NCBI GenBank assembly: GCA_023548195.1
Contig: JAJHZJ010000271.1
Coordinates: 601,977-665,976, forward strand
Origin: Bettongia penicillata ogilbyi
Taxonomy: Eukaryota > Chordata > Mammalia > Diprotodontia > Potoroidae
DNA: 64,000 nt
Direction: 5' to 3'
The notes below the pieces were generated by a model. The model had not been told where the DNA came from. It saw only the letters and a program-made list of their open reading frames with translations, and searched no databases. Position numbers and translations under genes: made by a program. The stretch's first letter is position 1. The number at the start of each line of letters is the position of its first letter. Shown in pieces: positions 12,201 through 22,310 of the stretch.

Positions 12201-13076
12201 GGAGAAGGGAAGAATTTTTGAGTAAAAAAAGAAAGAGCAAGCATTATGAAGTGCAAGAAAGATAATTTTGATTACATTAAACTGAAAAGTTTTTGCACAA
12301 CCAAACCCAATGCAACCAAAATTCAGGGGGATGTAGTGTATTGGGAAAAAATGTTTACACCTAATCTTGGGGATAAAGGCCTCATTTATAGAATATATAG
12401 AAAACGGAGTCAAATGTAAAACAATACAAATAATTGCCCAGTTGATAAATGCTCAAAGGATATGAACAGGTAATTTTCAGAGGAAGAAATTAAAGATATC
12501 TATAATCATATTAAAAAATGCTCTAAATCACTTTTGATTGGAGAGATGCAAATTAAAGCTACTCTGAAATAGCACAGCACACCTATCGGACTGGGAAACA
12601 TGACAGAACACGAAAATGATAAATGTTGAAGAGGATTTGGGAGAGTTGGAACACTAATTCATTGTTGGTGGAGCTGTGAGCTCATCCAACCATTCTGGAG
12701 ATTGATTTGGAACGATAGCCAAAGGGCTATAAAAATGTGCATATTCTTTGACCCAGTAATATTGCTTCTAGAACTGTATCCCCAAGAGATCATAAAAATT
12801 GGAAAGGGTCCCATATGTGCAAAAATATTTAGAGTAGCACTTTTTGTAGTGGCCAAGAACTGGAAATCAAGTGAACGCCCACCAATTGGAGAATGGTTGA
12901 ATAAATTATGGTATAGGAATGTAATGGAATACTGTTGTGCTATAAAAAATGATGAACAATAAGACTTCAGAGAGACCTGGAAAGATGTATATGATCAGAA
13001 GCTGAGTGAAAGGAGCAGTACCAGGAGAACTTTGTGCACAGCAATGACCACCACGTGCGAGAGTTTTTTCTGGTAG
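9279..13076 (+). pseudogene. L1 ORF2 remnant (copy B)
   Basis: The start ATG at 9279 gives MEGNTRIVIVTVNMNGMNS, the L1 endonuclease N-terminus with its catalytic Asn, and HETHL keeps the Glu. A stop follows at about 9421. Further readable pieces include '[20 protein letters not shown]' (about 9840-9900), the segment '[20 protein letters not shown]' (about 10350-10410), '[19 protein letters not shown]' (10828-10884) and the reverse-transcriptase block at 11047-11394. There the catalytic FADD motif has become FAHD (about 11341-11352). The C-terminal Cys-rich region is near 12620-12700. Length matches a complete ORF2 of about 1270 codons with many stops and shifts. Confidence 0.9.
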
Positions 13077-13431
13077 ATTTTGATCTTCATTAGCAATGCA
13101 AGGACTTAAAAAAAAATTTCCAATAATCTTCTAAGGCAAAATGACTTCCACATCCAGAGAAAGAGCTATGGAATTCAATCGCAGAATGTAGCAGATCGTA
13201 TTTTTTTTTTGCGTGTATTTAATGTTTTGGTTTGTTACATGATTTCTCCCATTTATTTTAGTTCTACACAGCATTATAGTGAAAATGTATTCAAAATGTG
13301 TAGATCCTATATAGACTTGTCTGCCATCTTGGGAAGGGAGGGGGGTGGTCGGGAGTAAGTAGGGAGGGAAAAATCTAAGTTTTATGATAGTGATTGTAGA
13401 ACACTAAAAATAAATAAAATTAATATTAAAA

Positions 13432-13664
13432 ATTCAATCAAAATTCTGAATCTGTATTATCTACCTCATCAATACACTATTCTATTAATATTTAAGTAGG
13501 AACTTCTATTTTCAGTTTGGCAACTCTGGTTTTCTAAATAATCTTACTGAATATTTCCCCATATTAATCGACAGAGAACATTCAAAATACTTGACCTATA
13601 GAAGACTTGAAATTTTATAAAATTTTTTAAAATGCAAAATGCATGTTTAAATGCTTTCAAAAAC
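13432..13664. other. No feature recognised
   Basis: AT-rich sequence with no open frame, repeat or known family seen. Confidence 0.4.
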
Positions 13665-13870
13665 ATTATCTAATTTGATACAGCACCCAAGTAAAATTTG
13701 TTGGAGATGTGTGTTGGCCTTATTACAGGTGAAGAAACTGAAGGACTAAGAGTATCCCAGAGATTCAAGTAAAAAAAATAAAACTACTTCAAGGTCACCC
13801 TGTGAATTAATGTGAGTCAATCTGAGAACCCAAGTTCATCTATTCAAATTCTTCTATTCTATTCTTCTAT
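13665..13870 (-). repeat. MIR-type SINE, reverse orientation, with a short L1-like insert
   Basis: Reverse MIR landmarks are 'ttattacaggtgaagaaact', then 'caaggtcaccctgtga' and 'gagaacccaagttc'. Between them, at about 13750-13790, is a piece that resembles L1 ORF2 (compare 11366-11412 and 29668-29710) rather than MIR. Confidence 0.6.
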
Positions 13871-13911
13871 TCAGACAAGTGGTCCATGAATGTGGGGGTG
13901 AGAAGGAAAGG

Positions 13912-14295
13912 AACAAGAGGGGGGAGAGAAAGAGAGACACAGAGACATAGAGAGAGGGAGACAGAAAGAGAGACAGAGAGACATAGAGAGAGGGAGACAG
14001 AGAGACAGAGAGACAAAGTCAGAGAGAGAGAGAGAGAGAGGAAGAGGGAGAGAGAGACAGAGAGAGGGGGGGAGAAAGAGAGACAGAGAGACAGAGAGAG
14101 ACAGAGAGACAGAGAGAGACAGAGAGACAAAGTAGGGAGCAAAAGAGAGACAGACAAAGTTAGAGAGAGAAAGACAGAGACAGAGAGAGAGACAGAGACA
14201 GAGACAGAGACATAAACAGGGAGACAGAGAGAGACAGAAAGAGACAGAGAGAGACAGAGAGAGAGACAGAGAGACAGAGAGAGAGAAAGAGAGGT
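13912..14295. repeat. Purine-rich simple repeat, (GAGACA)n/(GA)n mixture
   Basis: About 380 bp of nearly pure purine on the + strand built from gagaca, gagaga and gggaga units. Long frames across it (Arg-Glu on +, Ser-Leu on -) are low-complexity artefacts. Confidence 0.95.
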
Positions 14296-14757
14296 TATCA
14301 GGTTTGGAAAAATGTTCTTTTTTCCCTTTCTCAAAGTTTACATGAGTGTCTTACAGGAAAAGGAGGCGTGCCAACACATCCATCTCTGAGATTTCCAGAG
14401 GTAATTTCTGGGAATAAAGAGCTGTACAAATATCTTGGTCTGTCTGTTTTCACTGTTTTCCCTCTTACAAACCCTCCTTTTAGAATACTCTGAAGCATTT
14501 TATTAACTGAGTTAAAATGAGTCTCCTCTGAGACTTGTTTTGAAGGTTTTTAAAAGTTTGCACTTTCCCCATAAGTGTCACAAATGTTATCAATAGAGGT
14601 TGTGAAAAGCATATGGCGTTGTTATGTCCTGTGAAAATTATTCTCCCTGAACAATTTCTTCACTGCAAATAAATCTCAGGGAGTGTGGCAGTTAGTGAAC
14701 ATAAGAATTAGAAAATGATTTCTCTAAACACGAGGGCTCACTATTTCTTTTCCTAAT
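14296..14757. other. Unassigned single-copy-like sequence
   Basis: No repeat family or gene recognised. It has mixed composition, without open frames of note. Confidence 0.4.
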
Positions 14758-14875
14758 GCCACAGAGAAAGACAGAGAATAGCAAGAGACAAGAGAGAGAC
14801 ACAGAGAAATAGAGGAGACAGAAAAAAAAAACAGAGAAAGGCAGATAGATACAAAGAGCTAAACATAGATACAGA
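14758..14875. repeat. Second GA/GACA purine-rich tract
   Basis: Imperfect gagaca/gaga units of the same type as 13912-14295, about 460 bp downstream. The two may be parts of one expanded purine-rich tract separated by other sequence. Confidence 0.75.
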
Positions 14876-15127
14876 CTATTTTACATTAGTTCACAGTTCT
14901 ATGAAATATCTCTCAACTACATTTTGGGCATTAACATGGACATTGTTTTATTTCATTTTTGTATAAGTTCCAACATCTTAACATTATGTCTAGTGAACCA
15001 AAATGAACTGAATTGAATTGAACTGAAAGTGTGATATGGCTGTGAAGGTAGCACACAGTCTTAGGCTGTGTTAAGAAAGGCAACTCAGGTAGGTGATACT
15101 CTGCCTTTGTAAGATCATATCTTTTGT

Positions 15128-15388
15128 GTGTCACATTTTAGGAATGATGTTGATATGGTGGAGTCAACATGGAGGAAGGTAATCAGGATAATAAATGCTC
15201 TTGAATTATTGAATTCTATATGGAGATCTCTTGGAGAAATTGGAGATATTTTTCCCAGAGAAGATTTTAGAGAGGCTCTGATCATTGTCTTTATGTTTGT
15301 GAATGATTGTGATATAGGACAGGGATTAAACTTATTCTCTTTGGCCCAAGAAGGCAGAATTAATTGTGATGGACGAAAGATACAGTGA
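15128..15388 (+). pseudogene. CR1/L3 reverse-transcriptase C-terminal remnant
   Basis: 86 open codons within the CR1/L3 fragment. The residues DVDMVESTWRKVIRI align in kind with the conserved 'DVDKLERVQRRA' region, and later NLFSLAQEGRI aligns with the end of the polypeptide. Catalytic reverse-transcriptase motifs lie upstream and are not present here. It is a chance-open remnant, not a gene in use. Confidence 0.5.
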
Positions 15389-15444
15389 GGCAAATTAAGG
15401 TATGATGTAAGGAAGAAGCTCATAGCCACTAGAATTATCCAAAC

Positions 15445-15570
15445 ATATAATGGCAATTCATTTAATATCTCTGTTCCTTAGCTTTTTACTTTGGTTTTGT
15501 TTTATCTATGAAATGAAGAATGTTAGACTAAATTAGCTCAAAAGTCTATCTCTCTTCTATCTATGACCTA
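15445..15570 (+). repeat. MIR/THER1-type SINE nested in the CR1/L3 fragment
   Basis: Core-SINE tail pieces: 'atctctgttccttagc', 'atctatgaaatgaagaatg' and 'aaaagtctatctctcttct'. CR1/L3 homology resumes after it. Confidence 0.5.
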
Positions 15571-15740
15571 ACAAATTTGTCTCTAGGTACTATGATTACC
15601 ATCATTTGAATTCTTTAAGCAAAAGTTGAATGATCACTAATGAGATACATTTGGGGCAAAGAGGTATACCTGGTAGGATTTTTTTTTTCAGGTGTGGATT
15701 CTATAATCCCTTGTAACTCTGAGATTCTAGGATTTTGTGA

Positions 15741-15960
15741 ATTGAATTGATTTATATTGAATTGAAGGAGATCTATTGCTGGTAAAACTCATGTTATAGC
15801 TGACATAAGCTGCATTTGTGTAATGCTTTTATTTTTACCATTTAAAAATGCTATTCATTTCAATCAAATACCCAATCAGGACATGAGAAATTATGATTCA
15901 TATATGTAACTTGACCAAAATTATTGTCTTAGCATAATAAAATTTCTCTAAATAATAGCA
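15741..15960. other. Unassigned AT-rich sequence
   Basis: No gene or repeat recognised. It includes short GAATT-rich stretches shared with 14998-15025. Confidence 0.4.
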
Positions 15961-16714
15961 AACAAAAATAAAAATCTATGAAAAAAGTCTCTGAGAAAAT
16001 TTAGAAATAGTTTCAAGAATTTCTGAACATAAAGGGTGCTCCTGAATCCAATGGCAATTACACAACTCAAGCAATCATTCCATGGTGAAGTTGATGAACA
16101 CTCTCACTCATATTAATTGACACATCTACAAGAGCTTACCACTTCAGCAACCTTATTTTTCCATGAATGGTATTTCCCTAATAAGGGTGTGTATTCACCA
16201 TTTCCGTAGATCCACTTGACATTCAAGCAATGTGTATTCAAGGGGTTATCCTGTCAGCCTGTCTGTATTCATTCTTATGTCATGGACCAACAAAGCAACA
16301 AGTTTGAGTAGGCAATATACATCAGCCTTGTTACTTTGCCTCATTAGCCACTTTAAAGCCTGCTGGTCTTTCTGCATTTACTCCCAAGTAATTATCACTT
16401 TGGACTACTGGGTACCTTAGGACACCAGTCTTAATTAGTCATTTAGAGGGTAATTCCGCACAGCTAATGATAAATGAGAAGAAAATCAACTGAGCAATGG
16501 GATTATTGGAGGGAATGCCTTTATTGTAGCCTCTCAGAAAGATTAGTGATACTAAAGCCAAGTGACAGGTTTTTGCCTTCTCTTAAATCTCTAAGCACTG
16601 TCACCTACTCAGCATTTAATTTTATAAACTGAATGGCCAGTTCTGTCAGGAATGATAGTTTGTGTTTCTGTTGCCATCTTCAAAATGTGTGAGGATCTCA
16701 AAATGTCATTTAGA
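15961..16714. promoter_or_regulatory. Candidate conserved non-coding element
   Basis: About 750 bp with no repeat homology that I recognise, balanced composition and several homeodomain-type TAAT/TAATTA cores, for example 'gtcttaattagtcattta' near 16430 and 'agctaatgataaatgag' near 16460. No long open frame is supported. In an otherwise transposon-filled window, an intact stretch without repeats is a candidate enhancer or other constrained sequence. This is inference only; conservation cannot be tested here. Confidence 0.3.
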
Positions 16715-16850
16715 TTTGAGCTCATTATTCTTAACAATGCTCCTGGGAAAGAGGTGGGTGGCAAATATGATCACCGGCTTCAAATGGAGAAAATGTAGCC
16801 CATAGAGTTTATGAGTCATAAGAGTAAGTTGTTGAACAAAAACTCCAGGG
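16715..16850 (-). repeat. MIR-type SINE, reverse, diverged
   Basis: 'gctcattattcttaacaatg', 'gagaaaatgtagccca' and 'gtcataagagtaag' follow the order of a reverse MIR. Confidence 0.45.
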
Positions 16851-17385
16851 TTTTTTGTTGTATATTAGCATGAAACAATCATGGAAAACTAAATAAAAAA
16901 TCTACTGCTTATAGAAAAATCTACTATATATATGTATATATCATTAAATATGCAATGGTAATAAGTGCATGTACACAGCCAAATGTATGTATATGTTTGT
17001 AAGTATATATGCATGGAAGTATGCCTATAGTCACAAACATGCCTCCAATTTTTGGATCATGTGCTTCACTAAAATTATGAGTTTCAAATATTCATATTTT
17101 TTCACCCACCCAGAAGTTCCTTGGGACTCCAATACCAATGAGATCAAATGATAGGTATTCCTTGACTAGAGAATGTTTTGGGGAAAAATGAAACAAAACA
17201 AAAAGCTAAATTACCTTCCCTGGAAGGTATATGAGCAAGAGAAGTCTGGTAGGCTCTGTTCTTTCTAAACAAGATCTTCACTTATGGGGAGATATTAGGA
17301 ACTCAGAGCATATGAAGTGATAGATTGGGTATCATGAAGACCTACAACTGTTGTCCTCCTCCCTAGAGGAAGCATAATAACAGTC
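16851..17385. other. Unassigned AT-rich sequence
   Basis: A short TA/TG-rich stretch at 16920-17010 and nothing else recognised. Confidence 0.4.
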
Positions 17386-17389
17386 AAAA

Positions 17390-17545
17390 AGATTGATGGA
17401 TTTGTTGTGAGAGAATCTAGATTCAAATACTAGATTTGTCATTTACTACCTGTGGCCATAGGCAAATGACTTCACTTCTCTGTGCCTCAATTTCTTCATC
17501 TGTGAAATGAGGAGTGAATATTAAATGATCTCTAAGGTCACACAC
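17390..17545 (+). repeat. MIR/THER1-type core SINE
   Basis: It shows the pattern 'gattcaaatactagatttg', 'catttactacctgtggcca', 'caaatgacttcacttctctg', 'cctcaatttcttcatctgtg', 'aaatgaggag' and 'gatctctaaggtc'. This is a well-preserved core-SINE order on the + strand. Confidence 0.75.
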
Positions 17546-17740
17546 ATGTGTGTACATATATATATATATACATGCATGTATGTGTATGCATAATTGACTG
17601 ATTTAACATATTATTACACATTATACATATGATTATATATACACCCATATAACATATATTTATACACATACATATACGTATGCACACATAGGTATATATA
17701 CCTATATATGCATATATGCATGTGTGTGTCTGTGTGTATA
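17546..17740. repeat. Imperfect (TA/CA/TG)n microsatellite
   Basis: Mixed acatatata, tgcatgta and acacata units immediately downstream of the SINE tail, as commonly grows from SINE 3' ends. Confidence 0.85.
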
Positions 17741-17914
17741 TAAAATAGTTTGCAAGCCTTAAAGAGCTATGTAGGCTACTACTGCTACTTCTATAATTTC
17801 TGATGGTATCGTGTCTCTTCTGAGGTTATCAGTTATGAAACTTCTACTTAATGCAAGTGCATTGAGTTCACACTTGCCCTAGTGGTCTAGGAATAAATGT
17901 CTCTCTGACAGCCT

Positions 17915-18503
17915 GTAATGTTATTGCAATGTTAATGGGAGTTAAAAGATCCCCCCTGTCCATTAATGGCCCTCAAGTGGAGCCCATTAGGGAAAGCTTG
18001 ATTAGGGGAGGCTTGTTTTGTAGGAAGGCCCACACCTTTTGTTAACTGTAAATAAGACACTGGGTCATGAGGGTCATTATGCTGTCTAGCTCTGAAAAGT
18101 GTATATATACTCTGAGGTGAAGTTTTGTTTTGGGGTTTACTCTTTGAAAGGAGGTTTGTATGCCATTGGGTAGCCATTAAGGAGCTCCCTCCAAAACCTC
18201 CTCCCCTGTTTTGAAAACTCAGATGTTTCTGCCTCTCTCTCTGGTAACTATGTATGTATGTATGTATGTAATGTCAGACAGTTGGATCTGTCTGTTGATC
18301 TGTGATGTATGTATTGCTTATGGTCAGACAGTAAGAAGCTATGTCTGTTGGTCTTTATTGCTCTGCTTGAATTTTCTCTGTTATTGAATATAACTAAAGA
18401 AAACTGTTGACCTTTCAAAAGTTGCTTTCCTTTTAGAAAAGCAGATCTAAGAACCTGTGCTAGTGGGCCATCCTGCATGTGTCAGGTTGCCTACTGCCAC
18501 ACA
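17915..18503 (+). mobile_element. Possible solo LTR, boundaries unresolved
   Basis: The stretch starts TGTAATGTTATTGC, has a TATA-like 'gtgtatatatactctg' near 18099-18114 and ends near 'ctactgccacaca'. Its GC content is higher than that of its flanks and it contains a (TATG)n run at 18249-18270. No AATAAA at the expected place and no target duplication could be shown. It could instead be unrelated single-copy DNA. Confidence 0.3.
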
Positions 18504-18794
18504 TCCATCCATGTTTCTAATTTGTTGAGCCTACTGACTGCTCTTGTCAGCATCTTTAGATCTTTATAGTGTGTTTAATGGTTCTCTTTTTCTCTCAAAG
18601 TTCATAAAAGAGAGACAATAGCAGTGATACTACTCCTCTTTTTAAAGGCTATTGAATTATATTGTATTTTTCAGGAAGCATCATTCCCAGGAAGTTTCTC
18701 TGAGCCCTCTTGAATTACCCATGTAAAACTGCAGTGTCTTACTTACTCTTACTTCCTGCTGAGCTCTAATTTTCTATGTGCAGTTAGCAATAAG
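18504..18794. other. No feature recognised
   Basis: No gene or repeat seen. Confidence 0.35.
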
Positions 18795-19010
18795 ATCTTA
18801 GAATTATAAAATTTAAAATTAGAAAGAATTTTAACAATTATCTGCTTAACACATGTCACCTCCCTTATTTGACTCATAAAGAAACTGAAAAATAAAAAGA
18901 GAATGACTTAAGTTCATACTCACGCAAGTAAAACTAAATAGCAAAGTCAATGTAGAAGTGGAATTCTTCAGATACCATCTTGTTTACTTATACCTCATTG
19001 CTTCAGAATG
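18795..19010 (-). repeat. MIR/THER1-type SINE, reverse, diverged
   Basis: 'cttagaattataaaattt', 'gactcataaagaaactgaaa' and 'agaatgacttaagttcatac' follow the reverse core-SINE order (as in 'gaggaaactgag' then 'gtgacttgccc'). Confidence 0.5.
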
Positions 19011-19435
19011 AGATAAGTTTCTTTTTCCTCCAGGCAAAGGAAGCTTATCTTTATCTGCTGGTACTATTTGAACACAAGCATGTAGGAGGCTTCATAACAA
19101 ATCTCGTCTCTCTTTTCATGTATCTCATCATAGCTCACAGTGGAATATAGGGAAAGAAAATGTCTATCAGTAGTCATAGTTTCATTATGTTAAATATGCA
19201 TATAAACTCTACTAATAGTCAATTTAAAATCCATTAAAAAGCAGCTATGAATTAAAACAGGTTTTATTTCTTTCTTTTTGAGTTATCTGTCCCCCTAGAA
19301 AGGGAACAGATTATTATAAAGAGGCATGAAAATTACTCAAGAATAAGTAATGCTCTACTAGGGATGCTACTTTCTTTAACAGGATTTCTAAACTGGTAGA
19401 TCAGGTGAATACTGTGAACACTGTTTGCATCAGTT
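19011..19435. other. No feature recognised
   Basis: AT-rich, no gene or repeat seen. Confidence 0.35.
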
Positions 19436-19439
19436 TAGG

Positions 19440-19665
19440 AAACCTTTTTAGTAGTCAATATGATATAGTGAAAAACACCCAAGATTTGGTGTCAGGTTAC
19501 TTCTCTTCAAGCTCTATCACTTATATGTGTGACTCAAGGAGAAGTATTTAATCATTTTGGGCCTTGGTTTCATTATTTGTAAAATGAGGGTTTTAAATCA
19601 AACAGTCCCTGAGGGTCCTTCCAGTTCAAAGTCTATGATCCTATGATTCAATGAAATGCTATACA
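19440..19665 (+). repeat. THER1/MIR SINE
   Basis: Landmarks are 'gatttggtgtcaggttactt', 'ctctatcacttatatgtgtg', 'tttcattatttgtaaaatga' and the tail 'gagggtccttccagttc' with 'ctatgatcctatgattc'. The last is the typical THER1 end in marsupials. Confidence 0.75.
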
Positions 19666-19739
19666 GTTCTTGCATAAAGGAGAGATAGATATGAGTTAGA
19701 TGGTGACCTAATTAATATGTTTCTAACTTGAATGACAAA

Positions 19740-19935
19740 ATGCATAGGATCTATTGCTGGAAGACGTATTAGAGATCATTTAGGCAAACTTCCTACTTTT
19801 ATGGATGAGGAAACTGATAAATATATTCCTTAGAGAGCATGCCCAAGTGTGCATGGTAGAAAGTAGCAAAAGAGATATGAATCCACTTACTCTGATTGCA
19901 AATTTATCATTGTTTAGAGTGCTTCGAACTGCCTC
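19740..19935 (-). repeat. MIR/THER1-type SINE, reverse
   Basis: 'gaagacgtattagagatc', 'tatggatgaggaaactgata', 'gagcatgcccaagtg' and 'agagatatgaatcca' follow the reverse core-SINE order. Confidence 0.55.
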
Positions 19936-20589
19936 TATGAAGAACAGATATTGGTGGTTCAATAACTCTTGATAAGAAGTGACTAATGATCTTACATTGC
20001 CCCTCACTGAGTCCATCAGTCAGTCCATTAACATTCCTTAATAGCCTACTATGTGCCAGGCTCTCTGCTAATGCTGAAAATAGACTTCCTGCTCTCTAGG
20101 AACTTATTGTCTAATAGGGGAGCCAGTACACAAATAATTATTTACAAGCAAGTAATATACAGGGTAAATTGGAAATAATTAACAAAAGAAAGCAAAACTA
20201 AGGTAGATATGGAAAGACTTTCTATAAAAGATAAATTTTTAACTGGGGCCTGAAGGAATTAAGAGAAACTAGGAGATACAGACAAGAATAGAGAGCACTG
20301 CAGTCATGAGAAAGAGAGTGAATGCGCCTGGAGTATGCAGTGTAGAGTATCTTTTTCAAGGAATGTCAAGGAGACCAGCATTACTGGATGACAGAGTACA
20401 TGCATGGTGGGATATGAAAGGTAAGACGTAAGTAGCCTGAAAATGTCTATGTGTTTTGGAGGAGTGGAGGAGGTTATTTATGAAGGGTTTTAAATGTCAA
20501 ATAGAAGATTTTATATTTTATTCCATAGGGAACCACTAGAGTTTATTGAATTGGAGAAGTTGGTGATATGGCAAATAGATGATGCAATT

Positions 20590-20860
20590 GATAGAAATTA
20601 TTGTAGGCAGCTAAATGGTGTTGGGTCTAGATTAAGGAAGACTTGAGTTCAAATTTATTTGACCTCAGATATTACATAGTCATGTAACTATGGCTTGCCT
20701 CAGCTTCCTTAGCTATAAAATGGGGATAATAAGAACCTGTACCTTGTTATGTTGTTGTGAGGATACAATGATATAATATTTGTAAAACACTTATCATAGT
20801 TATCACCACATTGTTGTTGTTATATAAATATTTCTTCTTCTCCTACCCCTTTTTCCTTCT
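20590..20860 (+). repeat. Mar1/WSINE-like tRNA-derived marsupial SINE
   Basis: It contains 'ggcagctaaatggtg' (head), 'gacttgagttcaaattta' (box B-like), 'gacctcagatattacatag', 'gcctcagcttccttagct', 'ataaaatggggataataa' and 'gttgttgtgaggatacaatg', ending in a T/TTG/CTT-rich tail to about 20860. It interrupts the long repeat at 20035-21550, whose homology resumes at 'cattttaagattagtttgac'. Confidence 0.8.
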
Positions 20861-21108
20861 TTCTTAAAATGCATTTTAAGATTAGTTTGACAGATTAATG
20901 GAGAATTGACTGAAAAGGAGAAACTTGTGGCAGGGAGACCAACTAGTAGGCTATTGCTACAGTCTAAGTACCAGGTGATGAGACCCTGTACCAGGATTAT
21001 GGCAGTATCAGAGGAGAGAAGAAGGTACACGCAACGAATTTGACAAAGGCTAAATTGACAGACTTTGTAACAGATTACATATGGGGCTGAAAGAGAAGGA
21101 GTAGTCAA

Positions 21109-21110
<2 letters not shown>

Positions 21111-21193
<83 letters not shown>
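21111..21193. repeat. (AT)n microsatellite, 83 bp
   Basis: A pure AT alternation for 83 bases, likely to form cruciforms and likely variable. The Tyr-Ile frames across it are artefacts. Confidence 0.97.
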
Positions 21194-21195
<2 letters not shown>

Positions 21196-21559
21196 AAGGA
21201 TGGTATATATAAGAACCAGGATGCCTAGGAGGTTGATGGCACACTCAGCAACAATTGGAAGTTTCATAAGGAGAAAGGTTTGAGGGGAAAGATCAGTGCA
21301 GTTTTCAACATGTTGATTTTAAGATGTCTATAGAACATTCAGTTCAAACTGTGTAATAAGCAGGTGGAGATACACACCATCATCCCATCAATTTCAGACT
21401 AGAGATCTGTAGAGAGGTTGAAACTGGGTAAGCAGATTTTGGAATCATTAATGTAGAATCACAGGAGCTAATTTGATCACCAAATGAAATATCATAGAAG
21501 GAGAAGAGAAGACAGCCCAGTATAGAGGCCTATGGGATACTCCTATTTAGCATTTTTTA

Positions 21560-21925
21560 AATTCATGACTTGGATCAAGTTATAGATACATGGTTATAAA
21601 ATTTGCAGATGATAAATAGGTGAGAGGGATAGCTCAAACCCTCTATTACAGATATCAAAAAGACTATGATTAGGTACAACACTGACCTGATATAATATGA
21701 TAAAATTCAGCAGTCTTACATTTTGTTTCCAATAACCAGCTTGGCAATTTTCAAATGAAGAAGCCAGTACATGGTTCTACAAGTTTCATTAAAAAGAAGT
21801 GGATAATTTAGCACACTGCACACTCAGTATGAATAAACAATGTAACAGGCAGAAAAGTGTATTCAACATTGGGCTGTGTGGAAAAACAGCTTCAGGAATA
21901 ATTAATTGTCCCTCTATACTCTTCC
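21560..21925 (+). mobile_element. CR1/L3-type LINE fragment (reverse-transcriptase region)
   Basis: 'catgacttggatcaagttat', 'aaaatttgcagatgataaat' (the K-F-A-D-D active-site codons), 'agggatagctcaaac', 'gcacactcagtatgaataaa' and 'cattgggctgtgtgg' follow the CR1/L3 order. It lies upstream, in element terms, of the part seen at 15025-15740. Frames are broken. Confidence 0.65.
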
Positions 21926-22304
21926 CTGGTCATACAGAAGTATACATATATGCATACATGTATACATTTTACTATGTTTATATATAATCTTTGTAAATTA
22001 AAATCCTCATATACACTAGTGAAATCATCAAGTCTTCATGTAATTCTTGGGAGTGAAGTGAAAAAGAAATAATTGTTCTTTCTGTCAAATTAAAAAACAA
22101 CAATTGAAAAAAAAGGAAATTCACTTACTAAAATACATACACAAGTCAGGACTTAGAAAATTACACAATTTTTGAATTTCATACCTGAACGTGCATATGG
22201 GCTGGTGAGTAAAATTAGGTATGATTTTGTAGCATTACATCCAGCTATATCTCTTAGCTTTGTTCTATCAGTTAATATCTATATCCTAAGTTTCTATTCC
22301 CAGA
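21926..22304. other. No feature recognised
   Basis: A short TA/CA-rich stretch at 21940-21990; otherwise unassigned. Confidence 0.35.
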
Positions 22305-22310
22305 GTGGAG

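Larger units (their letters stand above)
6937..13431 (+). mobile_element. L1 LINE copy B, nearly full length, decayed
   Basis: The order is 5' UTR (6937-7737), ORF1 remnant (7738-8708), purine-rich spacer, ORF2 remnant (9279-13076) and 3' UTR ending in an AATAAA-rich tail near 13430. The 5' end lacks about 230 bp that copies C and D have and begins right after a TC microsatellite. A YY1-like gccaagatggc motif is at 7111-7121. The 5' UTR contains about three 60-bp repeats (7314-7492). No target duplication could be found with confidence. Nonsense and frameshift changes occur in both ORFs. Confidence 0.9.
15025..15740 (+). mobile_element. CR1/L3-type LINE 3' fragment
   Basis: It follows the order of CR1/L3 LINEs near the 3' end: 'gtgtgatatggctg', 'cttaggctgtgttaagaaag', 'actctgcctttgtaagatca', 'cacattttaggaatgatgtt', 'attctctttggcccaag', 'aggtatgatgtaaggaag', ending 'ctctgagattctaggatttt'. 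These correspond to the end of the reverse-transcriptase ORF and the 3' UTR. An open frame at 15128-15388 crosses the ORF end, with 'LFSLAQEG' matching the family's 'LFSL..EG' region. It is strongly diverged and split by a SINE at about 15445-15570. Confidence 0.75.
20035..21550 (+). repeat. Long ancient interspersed repeat, family not named, split by a SINE and a TA tract
   Basis: A 1.5 kb stretch with the feel of one old dispersed repeat. It starts 'cctactatgtgccaggc', then 'ggaacttattgtctaata', 'gcctgaaggaattaag', 'gagaccagcattactgga', 'gaagggttttaaatgtcaaa' and 'accactagagtttattga'. After the SINE it continues 'taggctattgctacagtc', 'gtcagagg'-type text and 'gaagacagcccagtatagag'. I recall this order from many mammalian loci but cannot name the family safely. 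No coding potential is evident. Confidence 0.5.

Noticed and set aside
13867..14334. 155-codon Ser/Leu frame on the - strand and its Arg/Glu counterpart
   Set aside because: Produced by the GA/GACA simple repeat; low complexity with no gene signal.
20590..20660. tRNA-like head with a box B-like motif
   Set aside because: It is the tRNA-derived head of a SINE, not a functional tRNA gene; no cloverleaf is kept.
20803..21267. 154-codon - strand frame with a Tyr-Ile run
   Set aside because: Runs through the 83-bp AT tract and a SINE; artefact.
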